This document shows, in pieces, positions 1-8,195 of a stretch of 64,000 bases of DNA. This DNA is from Graphilbum fragrans (taxonomy: Eukaryota; Ascomycota; Sordariomycetes; Ophiostomatales; Ophiostomataceae). A program made the translations under genes and the position numbers. The notes beneath the pieces were generated by a model, which searched no databases, was not told the DNA's origin, and saw nothing but the letters and a program-made list of their open reading frames with translations. The first letter of the stretch is position 1. Each line of letters begins with the position of its first letter. The DNA is taken from positions 1 to 64,000 of the forward strand of contig LLKO01000025.1 of assembly GCA_001513895.1 (NCBI GenBank). Reading direction: 5' to 3'.

Positions 1-2644
1 GCGGCGGCGGCCATGCGGTCGGCCCATTCGGCGTCGGCCCGGAGCCGCAGCTGCTGCTGGAGGCCGGCGTCGCCGGACGCGTCGCCGCAGACCCCCGCCG
101 TGGCCATCCAGCGGCCCAGCACGCTGCCGCGGTCGAGCGCCGCGGCCGTGTGCGCGGCGTCCTCGGCGTCGGCCTGCTGCCGGTGCCAGGCCGCCCGCAG
201 CGCCGCCCAGCTGCGGCGCACCAGCTGCTCGTCGCGGTAGCGCTGCACAAACGCGAGCTTCTCGGCCAGCGCCCAGGCCTGCACGGCGTCGCGCTGCAGC
301 CGCTCCGTGTGCGCGGCGTCGAGCCGGGCCGCCGCCGCCGCGCCGCGCCAGAACCGCAGCGCCTGCGTCTGCACCGCCGCGTCCTGCCGCGCGGCCGCCG
401 CCAGCTGCTCCTCCGTGCGCCGGCGCCACTGCCGCGCGGCCGCGCTCCGCAGCGCCGCCTCCCGGGCCGTCTGCCAGCACCGCCGCTGCTGCTCCATCGC
501 CGCCAGCCGCCGCCAGTCGTGCAGCGCGCCCTGGCCGACCGTCTGGCGCCACTCGTCCTCGATGCACGTCCGCGTCGCCGCCAGCGCCTCGGCCCGGTCG
601 GCCCACGTCGCCGCCGCCGCCGCCTTGGCCGCGCGTTCGTAGCACGTCTGCGCCGCCTCCGCCGCCGCCGCCTGCGACGCCCGCGCCATCGCCTGCCAGT
701 GCGCCAGCGCCTCGCGTGTTTCCGCCGCTGCCCACATCCGCTGCGCCCGCTGTGCGCCGCTCGCCTCCGCCCACACGGCCACCGCGTCTTCGCCCAGCCG
801 CCCGGCGTCGCCGTCGCGCGCCTGCGCTGCCTGCTGCGCCGCGCGCCGCGCTGCCCGCCGCCAGCGCCACACCGCCCAGTCGAGCGAGAAGCCGCGCACG
901 CGCGCCGCGTCCGCCGTGTGCTGCGCGTGCCACGCCCCAAACACCTTTTGGCGCACCAGATGCCGCCGCGCCACCCGCGTGCGCTCGCCTTCGTCGGCCG
1001 CCATCACCTGCCAGTGCGTCACCGCCTGGAACAGCACCGCCAGCTGCGACGCCCGCGCCGCGCGCTGCATCATGTGTTCGCGCTGCGCCAGCGTGCGCGA
1101 TCGCGCCGTGAGGGGGGGCTCGTCATGGTGTTCACGGTCATGCCTCTGGCGTCCACTTCCGTGACTTCCGTAACTCTCAGCGACCTCGTCCCTGTCGGAG
1201 AACTCGCCCCTTTCGGCGACCTCGCCACATTCGGCGTCCTCGTCCCTTTCGACCTCCCCCTCGCCGACCTCCCTTCCGACCTCCCTCCCCCTCCACACCA
1301 CCACCGCCTCCGACGTCGTCAGCTCGCTGTCCATCTGCGCCGCATACGCCCGGTACTGCTGCTGCTCCGCAAACTGCCCATACCACGCCGCCAGCGCCTG
1401 CCCCCCCAGAAACGTGAACCGCAGAAAGTACGTGTCCGCCACTTTGCCCATGATCCGCGGGTCCACCTTGGCCGCCGGCCCTTCCAGCTCGTCGCCCACC
1501 GTCGTGTCGCTAGCGCCCCGGAAGCCCTCCGAGTCTGAGCCAGGCGACGCGCCCGCAGAGCGCGCACGCGAATGCGCTGACCGCGTGCGCGCAGCCGCCT
1601 GGTCCTGCTGTGGCCGCCGCGGCCGCACCGGCAGCATCGACAGCATCGACAGCGATCTTGTGTACGCGTCCATGCCGTCGTCCATGTCGCCGATGTTGTC
1701 CATGTTGTCCATGTCCATGTTGTCCATGTCGTCAATGCCGTCGTCCATGTCTTCTTCCTCTGGGTCTTCGTCCTCCTCGGCATACTGTGGAATCTGCGAC
1801 AGCCACGGGTCAATCGGATGCGCCGTGTCCCGTCGAGGCCGCAATGGTAGTTGTAGTTCGCCCTGGTCCGCGGCGCTGTCCGAATGGCGCCGTCCCCCTC
1901 TGGCCACGAAGGGAGCGGGCTGGGGTCTGGCAGAACGCCGCGCCGGCAGCTGTGGCGACGACGGAGCCGACGACCGCACCGGGGACCCCGGCAGCGTCGG
2001 CGATGGTGGCGACGCGTAGTGTTGTGGCGCTATGCGAGGCAGCTCCCGGTGTGGTGCGTGTGGTGCGTGTGGTGCGTGGGATGTGTGTCGTTTTTCTTGC
2101 CGTCCTTGTCGTTCTTGTTCTTGTTCTTGTTCTTGTTCTTGTTGTTCTGCTTCCCCCACAAACTCAAGCTCAATGCCCATCGACCCCAGCACCGCCCGAA
2201 ACCGCTCCGACAAACTGTCGCAGTCGCGGCGCCCGCCCACCAGGAAAATCAGCCGGTTGAGCTTGTGCGCCGCGTCGGGGTCCAGTCCGTGCTCCGGCAG
2301 CACAATGTCGGCCGCCTTGAACAGCGCCGTCGTCGGCAGCTGGTCGCGCTTTGGCAGCGTCGGCCGCAGATGCTCTCCGAGTGTGACGATCCGGTGCAGC
2401 AGTTCGATTTCTGTCTGTCAGCGTTTTTCTTTCTTTCCTCGCCGCTCGTTTCTCTTTCCTCTTTCCTCGCTTCGCTCGTCCCCTACTCTCGTTCCTCTTT
2501 CCTTTTTCCTCGCTTCGCTCGTCCCCTACTCTCGTTTCTCTTTCCTCGCCTCGTCCCCTACTCACCCTCGTTTGTGTAAAATGGCTCCTGCGTCGTCGGT
2601 CGGAGGTGCCCATCTCCCGGGGACTCCGGAGCGTGAGGCAGCAT
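1..2644 (-). CDS. SFI1: Sfi1 spindle pole body half-bridge protein (3' end cut by window edge)
   Basis: Model: complement(join(<1..2410, 2566..2644)). Intron 2411-2565 has a gtgag donor and cag acceptor and splits a Glu codon. After the junction the frame stays open to base 1, giving at least 829 residues. The N-terminus reads EPFYTNEEIELLHRIV, then LPTTALFKAADIVLPEHGLD and LNRLIFLVGG, the usual N-terminal block of fungal Sfi1 proteins. Residues about 244-274 are an Asp/Met/Asn acidic repeat. From about residue 457 to the edge there are degenerate Sfi1 repeats with regularly spaced Trp (for example HWQVMA, VFGAWHA, ALRFWRG), each expected to bind a centrin (Cdc31). Known role of the family: filament of the spindle pole half-bridge needed for duplication. 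I chose ATG 2644 because the frame is closed just upstream by a TAG at about 2674-2672. That TAG could itself be an acceptor (cttag) for a further upstream exon, perhaps in the open frame 2672-2866, so the 5' end is uncertain. Confidence 0.88.
2120..2155 (-). repeat. In-frame hexanucleotide repeat coding (Gln-Glu)n in SFI1
   Basis: Plus strand shows TTCTTG repeated about five times; on the coding strand this is CAAGAA, giving alternating Gln-Glu. Just downstream in the gene (about 2050-2085) a 9-bp unit, tggtgcgtg, repeats three times and codes His-Ala-Pro. Both sit in the linker between the conserved N-terminal block and the Trp repeats, so length variation should be tolerated. Confidence 0.8.
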
Positions 2645-3155
2645 CTCGTCCAGCGCGCCGGCGAAGGCATTCTAAGACGAACAAAGGACGGCCTGGCCCA
2701 ACTGTCCAGTCGCCAGCCGCAACCCGACTGGAAATGGACAAAGACCCTTGGCCGTGATGCTGTGCTGTGCAGCAATCAAGTCGCAGACCGTGGCGGAGAG
2801 GATAGACGTTCGTAGCCAGAGACGGAAATACACCCGGACGCCGTCGTAGGACACAGAAAGTCGCACCGTGAGTGATGCACGCCCGCTTCTCTTTCCGCGC
2901 GATGGCCCAAACGCAGAAATGGACGTCTGGCGTGGAAACGACGCGTTAAGAGGTTTAGCGCGTGCGGCTGTTCCCCCTGTCCTCTAGTGCTCTACGAGTA
3001 TTGCGCTCTTGCCCAAGCTGCAGGAAGTGGGGCCCCACCTCAATGGCCAGCACCTCCGCCAATAGGAGCCAGCCAATATCCATGTCCCCCATATCTACTT
3101 TTCACCGTCCTCGCAGCACCGCCTCGCATCCGCCACCTCGCAGCTCTCATCCACC
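2645..3155. promoter_or_regulatory. Divergent intergenic region between SFI1 and the CX9C gene
   Basis: This 511-bp stretch separates two head-to-head start codons. I see no clear TATA element. It contains an open minus frame (2672-2866) that may be an upstream SFI1 exon, because the base run before SFI1 residue NAFAGALDEM is a good acceptor (tttgttcgtcttag). The last 100 bases before 3156 are C-rich, as is common ahead of fungal start codons. Confidence 0.5.
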
Positions 3156-3501
3156 ATGACACGCGCACGCCCGATTCGCCGGGTCGCCGAGGCCGCCTCG
3201 AAGTGCGCCGCCGAGGTAAGTGTGAGGGCGAAGACGGCGTCAGGGCGCAGAGGCACACAGCACAGAGCACAGGAGCCGGCCGAGGACAGTGGAAGAACAA
3301 TAGAAAGGACAATGCTAACACGCGAACAGTCTGCCGCCTATGGACGCTGCATCGTCGCCGACTACAACACCGTGCACAAGGACAGGTGCGCGGCCGAGTT
3401 CCTCAGGCTGAAGGACTGCTACCTGGTGCGTGGGGGGCGTGAACAGCGGATTGGCGGACGCGTGCTGACGGGGGTAGGCTGCGGTGAAGAAAACGAAGTG
3501 A
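3156..3501 (+). CDS. Twin-CX9C mitochondrial protein, NDUFAF8-like (59 aa, three exons)
   Basis: Model: join(3156..3215, 3330..3425, 3478..3501), 59 residues. Intron 1 (114 nt) has a gtaagt donor and aacag acceptor. Intron 2 (52 nt) has a gtgcgt donor, gtgctgacg branch site and tag acceptor. Both fall between codons. The protein contains C-AAESAAYGR-C and C-AAEFLRLKD-C, two exact CX9C motifs forming a coiled-coil-helix-coiled-coil-helix fold, and ends in AAVKKTK. The pattern AAYGRC...DxCAxEF..L..C...AAKK matches human NDUFAF8, a complex I assembly factor. Such proteins are imported into the intermembrane space or matrix and oxidised by the disulfide relay (known for the family). No other function is visible. 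The gene is divergent from SFI1. I am confident in the family and less so in strict orthology. Confidence 0.85.
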
Positions 3502-4326
3502 CGACGAGGCAGCGCATGCCGTTGACGTCCATGGACGGCAAGCCGATGCCCGATCGGCCAAGGGATAGCAGCGACGCCATCGACCGCCGGCCCGTCGCAA
3601 CGCGCTCTACACGTCCGTGCAGAGACGGCCGCTGTCAACCAGGGAAGCCGAGGCGGCGCAAGAGAGCAAGGGAAGGCAGCGGCCACTCGATGAATCCAGA
3701 GACAACCCGTCGGCTCATGTGGCACCGCTGGCAAACACCTGCTCACAGAAGCCTTGGCCTGGCCGCTCCTCTTGTGTTTGGTAGAGAGCTGTGCTGTGTT
3801 GTTGTCTGTTGTGCTGTTGTGCTGTTGAGCTGTTGAGCTGTTGAGCTGTTGAGCTGTTGTGACGGTTGTCTGCTGTCTGCGTCTGTGTTCGTTGATTATT
3901 CAGACAGGCAGCCAATAGGCCTCACATTCCCAATACAGAACGGCACCGTCAGCCATTTTGACATCAGTGCTAAGCTCGTAGTGTACGCCGCCGTGACTCC
4001 TGTATCCGTGGTGGCAGTTTTACGTGCTGGCGCTCAGGCGTTTCGTGCCCTGTCGTACGAGTACAGGTGCAGGCCTTCCACTACGGCGCACCACCAATCA
4101 GCCGCTAGGGCGGGGCGCCAGCGTGCCAGACCCCAGCCCGACAGCGAGTCCCCGCTCTGCGGGCGGTTGCTGCGACTGCCCAGGGGCCGACACAATCGAC
4201 ACCAAAACAATAGCATGTAAATAACCAAGACTTCGTACACAATTCATCGTCCACGCCCGCCTCGCCCGCCTCGCACCCCTCGCCTACACCACTCGACTTG
4301 TCCGCACCCGTCCGCATCACTGCGTC
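3502..4326. other. Intergenic: 3' of CX9C gene and promoter of HYM1
   Basis: No gene seen. It holds an octanucleotide tandem repeat (3813-3860), one TACGAGTAC motif at 4056-4064, and a strongly C-rich leader (about 4250-4326) running into the HYM1 start codon. Confidence 0.6.
3813..3860 (+). repeat. Six-copy 8-bp tandem repeat
   Basis: Unit gctgttg(a/t) repeats six times head to tail without interruption; the first and last copies end in t and the four inner copies in a. It lies about 310 bases downstream of the CX9C stop codon, in non-coding DNA. Confidence 0.9.
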
Positions 4327-5626
4327 ATGTCCTTCTTCTTCAATCGCGGCCGCAGCCGCACCAGCGCCGCCGATTTGGCGCGCCAAACCTACGAACTGCT
4401 GTCTCGCCTCGATCCAGCCAACCCAAAGGTCTCTCTCTGTCCCTGTCTCTCTCGCCCTCTCTCTGTTTCTGCCTCGCTCTCGCTCTGTCTCTGCCTCGCT
4501 CTCCCTCCTGCTACACAGGCTAACTCTCAACCAGATCGACGAAGCCCTCCCCCGTTGCCTCGGCCAGATGAAGGCCATGCTGCAGGGCACCCCCGACGCC
4601 GAAGCCAGCCCCGAGCAGGTCTACCAGCTCGTCCACGGCCTCGTCGAAGAACAGGTCCTGTGTCTGCTGCCGCCCGTGCTGCACCTGCTGCCGTTCGAGT
4701 CGCGCAAGGACGTCCAAGTCATCTTCTCCTTTGTCTTTCGGTACCGGCCGGCGAACGGGCTACCGGCCACGTTTGGGTCCAGCTCCAGCTCCGGCTCCGG
4801 CTCTGGCTACCCCCCCGGACTCCCCGCCACGCGCGCCGACACCCCGCTGGCCGTCGATTTCGTCACGCGCCAGGCGCCCGGCGTGCTGGTGGCGCTGTGC
4901 CGGGGCTACGAGCACAAGGAGAGCGCGACGACGGCGGGGTCGATTCTGCGCGAGGTGCTGAAGCACGAAGCCGCGGCCGCCGTGATCCTGTACGACGAGG
5001 GCGACCAGAGCCCGGGCAACACCGCCAGCACCGCCAGCACGCCGAGCACACAGGCGCAGTGGGACCAGCCGCAGAGCGGGCGCGGCATCTTTTGGCAGTT
5101 TTTCGCGTGGATCGACACGAGCTCGTTCGAGGTGGCGGCGGACGCCTTTACGACGTTCCGCGAGCTGCTGACGCGGCACAAGGAGCTGGTACCGCGCTAC
5201 CTGGCGGCCAACTTTGAGCTGTTCTTTGCGCGCTACAACAGCGCGCTGGTGCAGTCGAGCAGCTACGTGACCAAGCGGCAGAGCATCAAGCTGCTGGGCG
5301 AGATCCTGCTGGACCGCTCCAACTACGCCGTCATGACGCGCTACGTCGACAGCGGCGAGCACCTCAAGATCTGCATGAACCTGCTGCGCGACGACCGCAA
5401 AATGGTCCAGTACGAGGGCTTCCACGTCTTCAAGATCTTCGTCGCCAACCCCCACAAGTCCGTCGCCGTGCAAAAGATCCTCATCATGAACCGCGACAAG
5501 CTGCTCTCCTTCCTCGCCCACTTCCTCGACGAGCGCACCGAGGACGAGCAGTTCATCGACGAGCGCGACTTTCTGCTCAAGCAGATCCGCAACATGCCGC
5601 CCAAGCCCGTCCCGCCGCAGCGGTAG
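4327..5626 (+). CDS. HYM1: Hym1 / MO25-family scaffold protein
   Basis: Model: join(4327..4428, 4535..5626), 397 residues, close to the usual 350-400 for the family. The intron (106 nt) starts gtctct, a weak donor, but has an ideal gctaac branch and aaccag acceptor. The N-terminus MSFFFNRGRSR is typical of fungal MO25. The body is an alpha-helical Armadillo-like repeat protein with the conserved runs GIFWQFFAWIDTSSFEVAADAF (described, residues about 218-240), YLAANFELFFARYN and YEGFHVFKIFVANPHK. Known role: MO25 scaffolds a STE20/NDR kinase module; in fungi Hym1 works in the RAM/MOR network with an NDR kinase to control cell separation and polarity. An unusual feature is two low-complexity insertions, a Ser/Gly run near residues 112-120 and an Ala/Ser/Thr run near 195-205, both probably surface loops. 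Confidence 0.95.
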
Positions 5627-5973
5627 CCGCCCTGCCGCTGTGCCGCTGTGCCGCTGTGCGTCTTGTCTGCCTGCGCCGTCTTTCCTGCATCTGTTTGGCG
5701 TTGGGGCTGGGATCCTTTCCGTTTTGCATTGTTTCTGGCACACATCCACCCTTGTTCTCTACCTCTTGCATACATGTCTCTTGCATACACATGTCTGCAT
5801 ACACACTGTTCTCACGGAATGCAATCTGTTCTCACCACCATGTAGTCCGCACGGGAGCCATCGCACAGTCTCACAAGCCCGGCTCCGTAATCTTGAGCTC
5901 CGGATAGACGTCCCTATCGCTGTTAGCCAAAGCCTGCCTCATACCGCCGCCGCCATCCGTCGTCTGCTGTGAC
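5627..5973. other. Convergent 3' intergenic region (HYM1 / NIT2)
   Basis: This stretch of 347 bp lies between two facing stop codons. The first 20-30 bases repeat tgccgctg a few times. There is no gene and no clear terminator motif beyond T-rich patches. Confidence 0.5.
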
Positions 5974-7035
5974 TCACGTTCTCCGCTGCAGCGGCATCCT
6001 CTCGCGGACGCTCTCCCACAGCTCCAGGTCAATGTCCACGAGCCCCAGCGCGCCTACAGCGCCCGGCTCCGCCTCGCCCGACACCGCCGCCGGATCGACC
6101 GCCGCGTTGTCGCCGTCCTCCACGCCCCCGAGCTGGCACACGACGCGCCCCCACGGATCGATCGCGAGGCTGCGGCCGTAGCTCACCCGCCGCTCGTTGT
6201 GCCGCCCGACCTGCGCCGCCGCCACCACATAGCACTGGCTCTCAATCGCCCGCGCCCGCAGCAGCACCTCCCAGTGCGCCCGCCCCGTCGGCACCGTGAA
6301 CGCCGACGGGTACGTGATGATGTGGGCCGCGGGCACCGCCGACGACGCCGGCGGCTGGCCCAGCGCCAGCGCCACCTCGGGAAACCGCAGGTCGAAGCAG
6401 ATCAGGCTGCCGACCCGGCCCACGGCCGTGTCGCGCGGCACCCGCAGCTGCGTCCCCGCCTGCGTGTGCGCGCTCTCGCGCAGGTTGGCCCCGGCGTAGT
6501 CGAAGAGGTGCAGCTTGTCGTAGGCCGCGTCCGCGTCGTCAACCCGGCCGCCCGCGTCGATCCAGATGGCCCGGTTGTACAGCTTGACCCGGCCGTCGCC
6601 CGCCGCCGGCGAGGACGGTGAGGGGGGGGCGGGCACGTGGATGCCGACGTGCACGGCGATGCTGTGCGTCTTGGCGGCCGCCTGCAGGCCGAGCACAAAC
6701 GGCGACGTGTGCACGGGCTGCGCGAGCGCCAGCGAGGCCTCCGGGGAGGCGGCGATGTAGTCGGACGCCTCGGGGAGGAAGAGGACCTAGGGCGGGTGAG
6801 CGAGGCAACAGACAACGACGCAGCAGAAGGCATGGAAAAAACGCCCGCAGCAGCCCACCTTGGCTCCCTGCGCAGCAGCGCGGCGCACGAGGCTGACGCA
6901 CTGCTCGAGGTTGTGGGCCATAGAGGCCGTCGAGCAGATCTGGCCGATGGCCTGCGAGGTTAGCGGGAGCAAGCGAAACAGCGAAAACAGAGCAAAACAG
7001 AGAGCCGTGTCGGCGATACCCACTGCAATCGCCAT
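5974..7035 (-). CDS. NIT2: Nitrilase-superfamily amidase, Nit2 type (deaminated glutathione amidase)
   Basis: Model: complement(join(5974..6786, 6859..6951, 7024..7035)), 305 residues. The first exon is only 12 nt (MAIA). Intron 1 (72 nt) runs gtgggt to ctcgcag with a gctaac branch; intron 2 (72 nt) runs gtgggc to cctag. The spliced start MAIAAIGQICSTASMAHNL matches fungal Nit2-like proteins. The nitrilase catalytic triad is complete: Glu41 in LPEASDY, Lys126 in YDKLHLFD and Cys165 in ICFDLRFPE, followed by HWEVLLRARAIESQCYVVAAAQ. Known for the family: yeast Nit2 and mammalian Nit1 hydrolyse deaminated glutathione, a side product of transaminases. An odd feature is a short Pro/Ser insertion (PAPPSPSSP) near residue 88. 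The gene converges on HYM1. Substrate is inferred from family only. Confidence 0.92.
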
Positions 7036-8195
7036 GGTGAAGAGTCGGTGTCGGTGGTGCGGAGCAGAGACAGCTCTTTGTGTCGAGGGTGCGGCGTCGT
7101 TGGATATCCGACAGCCAGGGTTGCGGTGGAAGTTCGGCTGTGGTTGGCGATCGGTGATAAAGACACGTAGTTTCGGAGCTCGCGCCGACGCCGGAAGACG
7201 CAATCCATGGCGTCCGACAGCCAGCCTCTAAACGATACGTCATATCCGTGCACTCTGCGTTCATGGCCACACCCATGGCTTCTGATTCAGAGTGGTAGGG
7301 CGAGAGCAACTACTAGGCAGAGAAACACGGCTTTTGCTCCGTAGGCCTACATAAAGAACGGTTTGCCTTTTGCAGCCAATCTGCGGCGTGTATGTCTGTC
7401 TTTTTCTATGTACGAATAGTCCACCTGGCCAAACCCAGGCGGGCATGCTATGTACAGCGAACCATGTGCATGAGAAAAGGGCGGGAGAAGACTCCAGTCC
7501 TGTGGTGGTGGTAGTATACAGGCCATGCTAGGGGGAAGAAGAGAGAAAAAGGGAGAATAATAAAGAACAGAATAAAAGAGAATAAGGAACAGAGAAGGGA
7601 AGAACGAAAGGAAATGAAAGAATAAAGAACAAAAAACCAGTCACCTAGGCGTGATGTAAAAGGGCAAAAGAAATAGCAAAAAAAAGAATCAAACGCCACC
7701 AAACGCCCCTGGAATATTTTAGCAAGCCCCGGCCGAAATATACGCCATCAGCGAATTGTACTCGTAGCAGCCCATGTCCCGTTCCAACTTCGCCCTGGGC
7801 AGGCCGCCCAAGTCTCGTCCGGCGCCGTTGTTCTCGTCGTCTTCGGCGAAATCCGCGCTCTCGCTCCCCGCCCTTGGTTCTAGCACGTCTTCCATGCCCG
7901 CGTTCTCTCTCGCGTCTGTCATTCTCCGCTCTCCCTCGCCCCTCTGCCTCCCTGCATCCTGTGCCCCATCCTTGTCTGTCTCTCGTCTCGATCTCGTTCG
8001 CTTTTCGCCTCCTTCCGGTTGGGCCGCTCCGTTTCCGCCTCCGCTTTGTCTGCTTCCGCTCTCGTCGCTCTCGTCGCTCTCGTCGCTCTCGTCGCTCTCG
8101 TCGCTCTCGTCGCTCTCGTCGCTCTCGCCTCTCTCGCTCCCACGCCCACCTCCGCCCCCTCGCTTCTTTGGCCGTCCGCTCAAGTTCGGCGCCAC
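7036..8195. other. Intergenic: NIT2 promoter and TAF4 3' region
   Basis: No convincing gene. 7540-7690 is a purine-rich block (A/G) on the plus strand. 8059-8127 is a 9-bp minisatellite. The minus frame 7719-8195 directly after the TAF4 stop stays open for 158 codons, but it codes a (Ser-Asp-Glu)n run from the minisatellite and has no family resemblance; I take it as 3' UTR. Confidence 0.5.
8059..8127. repeat. 9-bp minisatellite, about seven perfect copies
   Basis: Unit ctctcgtcg repeats seven times without a mismatch (8059-8121), followed by a partial unit. It lies 70-140 bases beyond the TAF4 stop codon, probably in its 3' UTR. Confidence 0.9.

Noticed and set aside
150..1538. 462-codon plus-strand Arg/Pro-rich ORF
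   Set aside because: It is the GC-rich antisense shadow of the SFI1 Trp-repeat region.
8059..8127. Tandem 9-mers as a CRISPR-like array
   Set aside because: No spacers; this is a eukaryotic minisatellite.
7719..8195. 158-codon minus ORF after the TAF4 stop as a separate gene
   Set aside because: Starts right at the TAF4 stop without a promoter, content is a Ser-Asp-Glu minisatellite and basic low complexity; taken as 3' UTR (readthrough noted as a finding).
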